A stretch of DNA of 64,000 nucleotides. Source: Bifidobacterium leontopitheci. GTDB taxonomy: Bacteria; Actinomycetota; Actinomycetes; Actinomycetales; Bifidobacteriaceae. Where the stretch lies: the NCBI RefSeq assembly GCF_009193355.1, contig NZ_WBVT01000007.1, positions 1 through 64,000 on the forward strand, given 5' to 3'. Below the pieces are notes generated by a model. That model was not told where the DNA came from. It did no database searches and saw only the letters and a list, made by a program, of their open reading frames with translations. Both the position numbers and the translations under genes were made by a program. Positions 16,724 to 26,501 of this stretch are shown piece by piece; position 1 is the first letter of the stretch, and each line of letters opens with the position of its first letter.

Positions 16724-17161
16724 TCAGCCGACGACCGCCGACTTCGTGAAGAACACGAGGCGGAACTTGCCGATCATGATCTCGTCGCCGTTGCGCAGTT
16801 CCTGATGGTCCACACGCTTGCGGTTCACGTACGTGCCGTTCAGGCTTCCGGCGTCGTAGACGGTGAACGTGTCCCCGGTCCTGCGGAACACGGCATGGGC
16901 GCGCGACACGGTGGAATCGTCAAGCAGGATGTCTGCCCTGGAATCTCGTCCGACGCTCACCTCATCCTCGTCAAGCAGGTACCGTGACCCGGATACCGCG
17001 CCTCGCGTCGATACGAGAAGCGCCGTTCCGGGGGAAAGCCGGGCTATCGTTTCGATGTCCTCTTGCGTCAGAGGACGATCCCCTGTCGAAGTAACCGGTA
17101 TTTGAATCGCGGGAAGGCCGATGATGGTCGTCTCGCCTGCACTTGGAATCGGATCAGTCAT
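16724..17161 (-). CDS. garA: FHA-domain protein, GarA/OdhI-like
   Basis: A 145-aa protein. The C-terminal FHA domain (about 68-136) keeps the phosphothreonine-binding residues: GRD with Arg72, S-R-A-H (Ser86, His89) and N-G (108-109). The N-terminal tail carries GETTII, matching the ETT phosphorylation motif of GarA/OdhI (Thr11/Thr12). In relatives, PknG/PknB phosphorylation makes the FHA domain close on its own tail and releases 2-oxoglutarate dehydrogenase or glutamate enzymes. Bifidobacteria lack a full TCA cycle, so the targets here are open. It sits between the DUF881 gene and ftsR. Confidence 0.88.
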   Translation of the reverse strand: MTDPIPSAGETTIIGLPAIQIPVTSTGDRPLTQEDIETIARLSPGTALLVSTRGAVSGSRYLLDEDEVSVGRDSRADILLDDSTVSRAHAVFRRTGDTFTVYDAGSLNGTYVNRKRVDHQELRNGDEIMIGKFRLVFFTKSAVVG

Positions 17162-17166
17162 AAACG

Positions 17167-17994
17167 TTATTCTACCGCCCTTGCGTAATTATTGTCGGTG
17201 GTCTTGCGGATTTGGTCGATTCTGATGTCGTCCGAAGCCGTGACACTCACTGTTGCACCGTATTTTACCTTAAGGCTGGACCCGACGCCTCCCGCGATGT
17301 TGACGGCGTTCTGCAGGTTCTGCGGGTCGCCGATCGCCAGTATCGTGTACGGCGCCTTGAGCGACACGCCGTCGCATTCGAGCCCGTCGGCCGTGTCGCT
17401 GACATAGGTGCGTGTCACGATGCGGACGGTGTCCAGCGCCATCACCTCGGCCCCGGCATTGCGCAGTTCCTCGATGAGCTTGAACATGATGGCCGCGTCG
17501 ATCTTGGTCTTGCTGCCCTGCGAGATGGTGATGGACACGCCTTTGCCCGTGGCCGGCAGGCGGCCGGCGAGGATGCCGTTGGTCTCCTCGTTCTGTTTGG
17601 CGATGCGTTCCGCCTCCTTGGTCTTGTCGGCGGCGGCCTTGAGGGATTCCAGCTGGTTGGTGAGCTCGGTTTTGCGCTGTTCCAGACTGGTCACCTGGGA
17701 GCCCGTCTCGCTGATGAGACGGGTGAGTTCGTCTTCGCTGAGCGTTTCGTACGTGGCGTCGGAATTGTTGATCTGGATCATGTACCCGTATCCGAGCAGC
17801 GCGCACATGATGAGCACCATCACGCTTGTGGCGAGGTGCATCTTCGTGGAGCTGCCGCGTGAGGGTCCCCGACGTTTCGCCTTCTTGCGAACGATTGGGA
17901 ACGAACCGGTCTCCATGCGGTCGTTCTTCTTGTCCTGCGCATGCTGGGCGTGCAGCTGCGTGAGGATGTCCGGGGTCTTGTTCTCCTGTGCCAT
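17167..17994 (-). CDS. DUF881-family membrane-anchored protein (downstream copy)
   Basis: A 275-aa protein: basic cytoplasmic N-terminus, one TM (about 52-72), a coiled coil (about 82-130, LEQRKTELTNQLESL) and an extracytoplasmic DUF881 domain (about 140-270). DUF881 proteins flank the small basic protein gene in actinobacteria, and a link to cell division or the membrane is suspected but not established. The start is at 17994, four bases from the sbp stop. Confidence 0.85.
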   Translation of the reverse strand: MAQENKTPDILTQLHAQHAQDKKNDRMETGSFPIVRKKAKRRGPSRGSSTKMHLATSVMVLIMCALLGYGYMIQINNSDATYETLSEDELTRLISETGSQVTSLEQRKTELTNQLESLKAAADKTKEAERIAKQNEETNGILAGRLPATGKGVSITISQGSKTKIDAAIMFKLIEELRNAGAEVMALDTVRIVTRTYVSDTADGLECDGVSLKAPYTILAIGDPQNLQNAVNIAGGVGSSLKVKYGATVSVTASDDIRIDQIRKTTDNNYARAVE

Positions 17995-17997
17995 GGG

Positions 17998-18330
17998 TCA
18001 CCCCTTGAAGATGAACCGTCGTATGGCGGATACGTTGGAGAAGATGCGGATGCCGAGCACGACGATGACCGCGGTCTGCAGCTGTGAGCCGACGCCGAGC
18101 TGGTTGCCGAGGAACACGAGCAGCGTCGCGGTGACGACGTTGGAGATGAACGAGATGACGAAGACCTTGTCGGAGAAGCTGCGCTCGAAATAGGCGCGCG
18201 CGGCGCCGAGCAGCGCGTCCAACGCGGCGACGACCATGATCGGCAGATACGGCTGCAGGATGATGGGGATGTCCGGTTTGACGAACACGCCCAGCACCAC
18301 GCCGATGATCAATCCCAGAACAGCTGCCAT
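17998..18330 (-). CDS. Small basic protein (DUF1290, SbpA-like)
   Basis: A 110-aa protein with three hydrophobic segments and a basic C-terminal end (RIFSNVSAIRRFIFKG). VVAALDALLGAARAYFE and FISNVVTATLLVFLG are characteristic of the DUF1290 family. It lies between two DUF881 genes with only a few bases on either side, the conserved order in Gram-positive bacteria. The molecular role is unknown. Confidence 0.9.
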   Translation of the reverse strand: MAAVLGLIIGVVLGVFVKPDIPIILQPYLPIMVVAALDALLGAARAYFERSFSDKVFVISFISNVVTATLLVFLGNQLGVGSQLQTAVIVVLGIRIFSNVSAIRRFIFKG

Positions 18331-18338
18331 TTATCTCG

Positions 18339-19358
18339 TCACTCATCCTTCCTTGCATACGTCAGTTCGCCGGAGGCCGCGGCTTCCAGTGTAATCGAAT
18401 TCTCCCGGCTCACCTGCGGGTAGATGCCGGCCTGCGCAAACGAATCGTACAGCGCCTTCTGCGTGGACTTGCTGACCGCCGACGCAAGCGCCGAGCTGTC
18501 GCCTATGGCGCTGATATGGTATGGGCTGGTCACCGGGGTGACGCCGACGAGGATGTTGGAGCCGGCCTTGCGTACCGAGGTCTGCACGCCGAGACGATTG
18601 CCGTTGATGGCGACGGCCTCGGCACCCGCCTGCCACAGGAGCCTGACCAGCAGGCGAAGGTCGGCGTCGGTAACGACTCGGATCTGGCTGCCCGAGCCCT
18701 CTCGCGGATTCGAGGCACCGTCCGAACCCGCTGCCATGGGATCGGCGAGGGTGAGCGTGACGCCGGGACCGGTGACGGTGACTATGCCGTTGAGCATCTC
18801 GTCGTTCAGCGACGTCGGATCGGTGGTGGTCGCGCCGACCTTTTTCGACTGTTCAGTGACTTGCGTGCGCAGCTGGTTGACCTGATTGGTGAGCGTGTTC
18901 GCGCGAGAGGTCGTCTCGCGCAGTTCGCTGGCCAGGGACTGCCGGACGATCTTCCTCGGATCCGAATGCAGCCGTTCGATGAAAAGAAAGCCGTAGAAGC
19001 CGACCGCGATGCACATCACGAACACGAGCGCCTTGGTGAGCCAGATCGAAATCCGTGACCGCGGGCGCTGGTCGAGCCGTGAATCGGAAAACAGCGGATC
19101 CATCGGCCGGTTGGTCAGATCGTCGATGAGCTTGAGCGAGTCGTCATGAAGACGCCGGCGACGACGACCTGCAGAGGCGTCTGCCCGTGCATGATGGGCA
19201 TGACGGGATTCGGCTTGGGCCACGGAGGCGGAGAACACCGCCCGCCGTTTGACGGGCCTGTTCTCCGCCTCTACCGGGAACGACACCGGAATCGGCGGCT
19301 GATCGGTATCGTCGGCGCCCATACTGTCGGCACCCATGTCGTCAGCGTCCATGCGCAC
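18339..19358 (-). CDS. DUF881-family membrane-anchored protein (upstream copy)
   Basis: A 339-aa protein. About 100 residues of hydrophilic, His/Arg-rich N-terminus precede one TM (about 107-127), then a coiled-coil stretch (about 140-170) and a DUF881 domain (about 180-335). The N-terminus is longer than in the sister copy at 17167-17994. It overlaps the end of pgsA by 17 bp, indicating coupled translation. The start at 19358 is not certain because several in-frame ATGs follow closely. Confidence 0.82.
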   Translation of the reverse strand: MRMDADDMGADSMGADDTDQPPIPVSFPVEAENRPVKRRAVFSASVAQAESRHAHHARADASAGRRRRRLHDDSLKLIDDLTNRPMDPLFSDSRLDQRPRSRISIWLTKALVFVMCIAVGFYGFLFIERLHSDPRKIVRQSLASELRETTSRANTLTNQVNQLRTQVTEQSKKVGATTTDPTSLNDEMLNGIVTVTGPGVTLTLADPMAAGSDGASNPREGSGSQIRVVTDADLRLLVRLLWQAGAEAVAINGNRLGVQTSVRKAGSNILVGVTPVTSPYHISAIGDSSALASAVSKSTQKALYDSFAQAGIYPQVSRENSITLEAAASGELTYARKDE

Positions 19359-19998
19359 GCTTTTCCTTCATCAACAGGGATATGCCCTGTCGGCTGTAGA
19401 TGTATCCGGCGAGCCAGTACAGTCCGACGCCCCAGATTCCTGCGGCCAGCGCCGCCAACTGCAGCAGGTCCACGAAGGGGTTGACCCAGATGTCGCAGAA
19501 TATCAGTGCGACGATGGACACCATCAGCATGAACGTGCCGGCCTTGCCTACGAAATGCACGGGAAGCGGGCCATAGTCGAATTGGGCGAGCAGCAGCACA
19601 AGCAACAGCATCCATGCGTCACGCGCGGCGATGATGATGATCATCCACCAGGGGATGATGCCGGCGATGCCGAGTGCGAGCACGCTGCAGATGATGAGCA
19701 GCCGGTCCGCGATGGGGTCGAGGATCTGCCCGATTTTGCTCACCTGGTTGAAGGCTCGCGCGATGATGCCGTCAAGGCTGTCCGTCAGCGAGGACACGGC
19801 GAGGACGATCAACGCGGGGACCATGCGATGGTCGGCGACAAACCAGGCGATGATCGGGATGGAGATGATGCGCAGCAGGCTGATGAGGTTCGGGATCGTG
19901 AAGTAGATGTCACGAGGCTCCGGACTGTAGTCCTGGCTGAACTTTTCCTTGATTTTCTCGCTGTATTCGCGTCCTACGCGCTTGATGCTGCTACCCAT
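19342..19998 (-). CDS. pgsA: CDP-alcohol phosphatidyltransferase (PgsA-type)
   Basis: A 218-aa integral membrane enzyme carrying the CDP-alcohol signature D-G-x2-A-R-x8-G-x3-D-x3-D (DGIIARAFNQ...GQILDPIADR). By context it is probably CDP-diacylglycerol-glycerol-3-phosphate 3-phosphatidyltransferase, the phosphatidylglycerolphosphate synthase. A GTG at 20016 overlapping the hisG stop would add six residues, and neither start has a clear Shine-Dalgarno sequence. It heads the DUF881-sbp-DUF881-garA-ftsR series. Confidence 0.88.
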   Translation of the reverse strand: MGSSIKRVGREYSEKIKEKFSQDYSPEPRDIYFTIPNLISLLRIISIPIIAWFVADHRMVPALIVLAVSSLTDSLDGIIARAFNQVSKIGQILDPIADRLLIICSVLALGIAGIIPWWMIIIIAARDAWMLLLVLLLAQFDYGPLPVHFVGKAGTFMLMVSIVALIFCDIWVNPFVDLLQLAALAAGIWGVGLYWLAGYIYSRQGISLLMKEKRAHGR

Positions 19999-20012
19999 GA
20001 GGCGTTCGCCGT

Positions 20013-20864
20013 TCACATGCGGGAGGCTTGCAGCGCGGTAACGATGATGGCGCGCGCACCGACCTCATACAGTTTGTCCATAAGCTGGTTGACCTTTGCC
20101 TTGGGCACCATCACGCGCACGGCGTTCCACTGCTTGTCGTGCAGCGGGGAGACCGTCGGGCTTTCGAAGCCCGGCGTGACCGCGACTGCCGCGGCCACCT
20201 TGCTGACCGGGATGTCGTAGTCCATGAGCACGTACCGCTGGGCGGTGAGCACGCCCTGCAGTCGCCTGCTGAGCACGGTGAGGCGCTCGTCCTTGGGGTC
20301 GAGTCGCGGAGAGCGGATGAGGACCGCCTCGGAGTGCATGATGGGGTCGGCGAAGATGCGCAGTCCCGCGTTGCGCAGCGTGGTGCCGGTGGAGACCACA
20401 TCGGCGATGAGGTCGGCCACGCCAAGCTGGACGGACGATTCGACGGCGCCGTCAAGGTGGATGGTTTCCGCCTCGATGCCGTGCTCGGTGAGATAGTCGT
20501 GGACGAGCTTGTCGAACGAGGTGCCGACACGCTTGCCTTGGATGTCCTCAAGCGTCTGGAAATCCGAGTCGTTGGGGGCCGCGAAGCGGAAGGTGGATGC
20601 GCCGAAGCCGAGCTTCATGTGCATTTCGGCTTCCGTCCCCGAGTTGAGCAGCAGGTCGTGGCCGGTGATGCCGACGTCGATCGTGCCGCGTCCCACGTAC
20701 ACGGCGATGTCGAGCGGACGAAGATAGAACAGCTCGATATCGTTGTCGGGATCCTGTACGACCAGCTGGCGCGGATTCGAGCGCAGCCGGTAGCCGGCTT
20801 CCTGCAGCATGTTCCAGGCGGGTTCCGACAGCATGCCCTTGTTGGGTACGGCGATTCTCAGCAT
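20013..20864 (-). CDS. hisG: ATP phosphoribosyltransferase, long form
   Basis: A 283-aa first enzyme of histidine synthesis (ATP + PRPP). N-terminal [17 protein letters not shown], the PRPP-binding segment [19 protein letters not shown] (about 150-168), and a C-terminal ACT-like regulatory domain make it the long, histidine-feedback-regulated form. AGGAGAAACC precedes ATG 20864. It lies 90 bp after hisE, and its stop overlaps the pgsA region. Confidence 0.95.
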   Translation of the reverse strand: MLRIAVPNKGMLSEPAWNMLQEAGYRLRSNPRQLVVQDPDNDIELFYLRPLDIAVYVGRGTIDVGITGHDLLLNSGTEAEMHMKLGFGASTFRFAAPNDSDFQTLEDIQGKRVGTSFDKLVHDYLTEHGIEAETIHLDGAVESSVQLGVADLIADVVSTGTTLRNAGLRIFADPIMHSEAVLIRSPRLDPKDERLTVLSRRLQGVLTAQRYVLMDYDIPVSKVAAAVAVTPGFESPTVSPLHDKQWNAVRVMVPKAKVNQLMDKLYEVGARAIIVTALQASRM

Positions 20865-20954
20865 GGTTTCTCCTTCGGGTGAAGCTGCCGCGCGTCCCTT
20901 CGACGCCCGGTCTCTCCTAGTGTTTGTCCGTCGGCGATTCGGCGGCTTAACCGT

Positions 20955-21218
20955 TTACAGGTACTTGTATACGTCTTCCAGGGTCAGGCCGCGGTCGATC
21001 ATCATGACCTGCAGGTGGTAGAGCAGCTGGCTCATCTCCTCGGCGGTACGGTCGGCACCCTCGTATTCGGCGGCGATCCAGGTCTCCCCCGCCTCCTCGA
21101 CGATCTTCTTGCCGATGAAGTGGGTGCCCTTGGCGAGTTCGTCGGCGGTGAGCGACCCGGCCGGCTTGGTGGCGGCTTTCTCGGACAGTTCGGCGAAGAG
21201 CGATTCAAAAGTCTTCAT
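20955..21218 (-). CDS. hisE: Phosphoribosyl-ATP pyrophosphatase
   Basis: An 87-aa all-helical MazG-type enzyme catalysing the second step of histidine synthesis. [16 protein letters not shown] (about 37-53) provides the Glu-rich metal-binding motif. ATG 21218 is preceded by AGGAACAAG. The hisE-hisG pair is transcribed together. The other histidine genes are not in this window. Confidence 0.95.
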   Translation of the reverse strand: MKTFESLFAELSEKAATKPAGSLTADELAKGTHFIGKKIVEEAGETWIAAEYEGADRTAEEMSQLLYHLQVMMIDRGLTLEDVYKYL

Positions 21219-21363
21219 GGATGCTTGTTCCTCTCGTGGGTGGCTGGCTGTGCGGTTTCCTGTGGCGTAAGACAGCCGATGATGGTATCTGATGGTCCGT
21301 GGCGATCGTGCCGGCCTGCCCTGTGACGAACGCTCGCGTTCGCATGGGCCTGCCGACTCGGAT

Positions 21364-21416
21364 GAGGTCACCGTCGTAGGCGTCGCACGGAGTGGCCGCC
21401 CGACGACGGTGACCTC
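21364..21416 (-). terminator. Hairpin between rpe and hisE
   Basis: GAGGTCACCGTCGT (21364-21377) is perfectly complementary to 21403-21416. It lies just past the rpe stop (21442, - strand). There is no T-run, so intrinsic termination is uncertain. The rest of 21219-21441 shows no gene. Confidence 0.5.
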
Positions 21417-21441
21417 TGAAATCACTGCGGGACTGGGGTCG

Positions 21442-22107
21442 TCAGGCGCGGAACGCCGCCTCGGCCTTGTCGCGGATGTCGTCGATGGCCTGGGCGGGGT
21501 TCTCCGCGCCGTACACGGCGGAGCCGGCGACGAGCACGTCGGCGCCTGCTTCGGCGACGATGTGCGCCGTCTTGGGGCTGACCCCGCCGTCCACCTGAAT
21601 GCGGGTGGACAGTCCGCGTCGGGTGATCTCGTCACGCAGGCGACGGACCTTGCCCATCTGGTTGTCGAGGAACTTCTGGCCGCCGAAGCCCGGTTCGACG
21701 GTCATGATGAGCACCATGTCGAACTCGTCGAGGATGTCGAAGATCGGTTCGACCGGCTCGGCCGGGCGCACGGCGAAGCAGGCCTTGCAGCCCATGTCGC
21801 GCAGCTGGCGTGCAAGACGCACCGGAGCGTGGGTGGCTCCCATGTGGAACGACACAGAGGCTGCGCCGAGCTTGGCGTATTCGGGTGCCCAGCGGTCCGG
21901 ATCCTCGATCATCAGATGGACGTCGACCGGCAGGTCGGTGACCTCGCAGATGCGCTTGACGATCGGCTCGCCGAGGGTCAGGTTCGGGACGAAGTGATGG
22001 TCCATCACGTCCACATGAACCAGATCGGCGTTGGCGATGGCCTTGAGGTCGCGCTCGAGGTTGCAGAAATCAGCGGACAGGATGCTGGGTGCGATTTGAA
22101 TAGTCAT
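21442..22107 (-). CDS. rpe: Ribulose-phosphate 3-epimerase
   Basis: A 221-aa TIM-barrel enzyme interconverting ribulose-5-P and xylulose-5-P, which supplies xylulose-5-P to phosphoketolase. Family motifs are visible: [27 protein letters not shown] and [12 protein letters not shown], with VDGG near the C-terminus. ATG 22107 is preferred; ATG 22116 adds three residues and neither has a strong ribosome site. Confidence 0.95.
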   Translation of the reverse strand: MTIQIAPSILSADFCNLERDLKAIANADLVHVDVMDHHFVPNLTLGEPIVKRICEVTDLPVDVHLMIEDPDRWAPEYAKLGAASVSFHMGATHAPVRLARQLRDMGCKACFAVRPAEPVEPIFDILDEFDMVLIMTVEPGFGGQKFLDNQMGKVRRLRDEITRRGLSTRIQVDGGVSPKTAHIVAEAGADVLVAGSAVYGAENPAQAIDDIRDKAEAAFRA

Positions 22108-22178
22108 GGCTTTCATTCTAGGGTGTCAGAACGACGAGGGTACGTTGCCGCACCGCCATCGTCGGTGGGTTGGATGAA

Positions 22179-23225
22179 TTATCGGTTATCGGAAGGTGCA
22201 GTTTCGGGTTCGCCGGTTTCGGGACGCTTCGCTTCGTCGCCGTCGGCCGTCTGCCCGGAGACGTCCGCAACGTCGGCAGCATGGCCGGCAGCATCGTCCG
22301 ATGCCTCGCCGGATGCGTGTCCGTCGCCCTGATGCTCGAGCCGCGCGGCCTCCTCGGCGGTCACCGCCTGCAGACGCCCCGTCAGGTCGGCGGTGTCCGG
22401 CCCCAGCCTCCACAGCACCACGAACAGGATGCAGCCGAGGATGAACACGATGATCGCGGTCCACACGTTGATGCGCAGGCCGAGGACGATGGACGAGTAG
22501 TTGATGCGGATGCTTTCGATCCAGGTGCGGCCAAGGCCGTACCACATCATGTACATGGCGAACTGCTGCCCCGCCTTGAGCACGGTGACGAGTTTGTGGC
22601 CGAGCCAGACGATGATGGCGGCGCCGACGAGGTTCCAGATCATCTCGTACAGGAACGTGGGGTGGAACAGCGTGCCGCTCGGGCATGGCTGACCGTCATA
22701 GCAGATCTCGGTCTTGCCGATGGCGTCGGCGTCGTTGAGCTTGAGGCCCCACGGCAGCGTGGTGGGCATGCCGTAGAGCTCCTGGTTGAACCAGTTGCCG
22801 AGGCGGCCGATGGCCTGGGCGACCATGAGCGCGGGTGCGATGCAGTCGGCGAGGAGCGCGAAGGGATAACGGCGGTGACGGCACCAGAGGAACGCGGCGA
22901 GCGCGCCGACGCCGATGCCGCCGAAGATGGCCATGCCGCCTTCCCACACCTTGAGGATGTTGATGAGATTGCCGGTGGGCGGGAAGTACGCCTCCGGCGT
23001 GGTGATGCAGTGGTAGAGCCTCGCTCCCACCAGGCCGCATGGCACGGCCACGAGCGTCGTGTCAAGCACCTGGTCGAACGTGCCGCCGTCCTTCTTCCAA
23101 CGCACGCTCAGGATCCACACGGCGAACACGATGCCGATGAGGATGCAGATCGCGTACATGTGGATGGTGACCGGCCCGATGGTGAATTTCGAGAATCCCG
23201 GCGAGGGGATATAGGCAAGGTTCAA
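22179..23225 (-). CDS. lgt: Prolipoprotein diacylglyceryl transferase
   Basis: A 348-aa, seven-TM enzyme that transfers diacylglycerol to the lipobox cysteine of prolipoproteins. The Lgt signature GRLGNWFNQELYG (about 153-165) and HPTFLYE are present. The last 60 residues are an Ala/Asp/Glu-rich hydrophilic tail typical of actinobacterial Lgt. The start at 23225 is backed by AGGTGTGAG upstream. Confidence 0.95.
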   Translation of the reverse strand: MNLAYIPSPGFSKFTIGPVTIHMYAICILIGIVFAVWILSVRWKKDGGTFDQVLDTTLVAVPCGLVGARLYHCITTPEAYFPPTGNLINILKVWEGGMAIFGGIGVGALAAFLWCRHRRYPFALLADCIAPALMVAQAIGRLGNWFNQELYGMPTTLPWGLKLNDADAIGKTEICYDGQPCPSGTLFHPTFLYEMIWNLVGAAIIVWLGHKLVTVLKAGQQFAMYMMWYGLGRTWIESIRINYSSIVLGLRINVWTAIIVFILGCILFVVLWRLGPDTADLTGRLQAVTAEEAARLEHQGDGHASGEASDDAAGHAADVADVSGQTADGDEAKRPETGEPETAPSDNR

Positions 23226-23277
23226 CTCACACCTCCGTCATTCGCCTGCCCGTATCTCGGGACAGGCTGCATGGACA

Positions 23278-23319
23278 GTCCCGCCGTCGACGGACAGCGT
23301 CCGTAAGCGGCGGCGGGAC
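23278..23319 (-). terminator. Hairpin between trpA and lgt
   Basis: GTCCCGCCG (23278-23286) pairs with CGGCGGGAC (23311-23319), and ACGGAC/GTCCGT forms a nested stem. It lies shortly after the trpA stop (23348, - strand). It has no T-run. Confidence 0.45.
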
Positions 23320-23347
23320 ATACGCTATAACGATACATCCTCGGCGA

Positions 23348-24217
23348 TCAGCGTGCACCGTGGATGCCTGCGGCCAGCGATTCCGTCTTGGCGGCAAGGT
23401 CGCGCAGCCCTTCGGAGGCGTCCTTCGCCGTGCGGCTGTCATCGTTCAGCAGCGTATGCACGAGCGCGGATCCGACGATCACGCCGTCGGCGTACGAGCC
23501 GACCTTGGCGCCCTGCTCGGGGGTGGACACTCCGATGCCGACGCACACATTCGCCGCACCGGCCTTGCGCGTACGCTCGACGAGCACTTCCGGCGAGGCG
23601 TCGATCGTGGCGCGTTCGCCCGTGACGCCCATGCGGGCGGCGGCGTAGACGAATCCACGGGCGTTGCGCGACACGACGTCGAGGCGCTCGTCGGCGGAGT
23701 CCGGGGACACCAGGAAGATGCGGTCGAGCCCGTGACGGTCGGACGCCTCGATCCACTCCCCCGCCTCATCGGGGATGAGGTCCGGCGTGATGAGGCCGGC
23801 GCCACCCGCGTTCTCGAAGTCGGCGGCGAACCGTTCGACGCCGTAATGGTAGATGAGGTTCCAGTAGCTCATGATCAGTGGAACGCCGCCGGCGTTCGCC
23901 ACGGTTTCGACCGCTTCGAAGACACGCCTGATGGTTTCGCCGTTATGCAGCGCGATCTGGCTTGCCGCCTGGATGACCGGACCGTCCATGACCGGGTCGG
24001 AGTACGGTAGTCCGATCTCCACCGCGTCGACGCCGTGCTCGACCATGGTGCGCAGCGCGTCGAGCGACGTGTCGGGGTCGGGGAACCCGTACGGCAGATA
24101 GCCGATGAAGGCCGGCTTGTTGTCGGCCTTGAGCTTCGTGAACATGGCTTCGGTCTGGCTGGGCTTGTGGCTGATGCCCAGCGGCTGGCCGGAAGGAGTG
24201 GTTGCTTCGTTCGTCAT
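23348..24217 (-). CDS. trpA: Tryptophan synthase alpha subunit
   Basis: A 289-aa TIM-barrel subunit that cleaves indole-3-glycerol phosphate and channels indole to TrpB. GYLPYGFPDPDTS, the catalytic Glu in VEIGLPYSDPVMDGPVIQ, and GIGVSTPEQ are family motifs. ATG 24217 follows AAGGAGACC. It starts 35 bp after the TrpC-TrpB fusion gene, as one operon. Confidence 0.95.
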   Translation of the reverse strand: MTNEATTPSGQPLGISHKPSQTEAMFTKLKADNKPAFIGYLPYGFPDPDTSLDALRTMVEHGVDAVEIGLPYSDPVMDGPVIQAASQIALHNGETIRRVFEAVETVANAGGVPLIMSYWNLIYHYGVERFAADFENAGGAGLITPDLIPDEAGEWIEASDRHGLDRIFLVSPDSADERLDVVSRNARGFVYAAARMGVTGERATIDASPEVLVERTRKAGAANVCVGIGVSTPEQGAKVGSYADGVIVGSALVHTLLNDDSRTAKDASEGLRDLAAKTESLAAGIHGAR

Positions 24218-24252
24218 AATGGTCTCCTTGTAGTCCGTGTGTCCGGTTGCGT

Positions 24253-26340
<2,088 letters not shown>

Positions 26341-26421
26341 GATGCTCCCTTGTGATTGTGGTCGATCATGGGTCACTGTAAGCCACGATGCACGACATCC
26401 GCCCTTCCCGTCCTACATCGT

Positions 26422-26462
26422 GGGCGGCCCGCCGACTTGTCATCCAAGTCGGCGGGCCGCCC
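26422..26462. terminator. 18-bp perfect hairpin between cmk-der and trpCB
   Basis: GGGCGGCCCGCCGACTTG (26422-26439) and its exact complement (26445-26462) with a 5-nt loop lie 40 bp past the der stop and 82 bp upstream of the trpCB start. There is no T-run on the - strand. It may end the cmk-der transcript or act in the trp leader; I see no leader peptide rich in Trp. Confidence 0.55.
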
Positions 26463-26501
26463 CTGCTGATGTATCCGTGCACGTTCACGTCGCCGGTCAC
26501 G

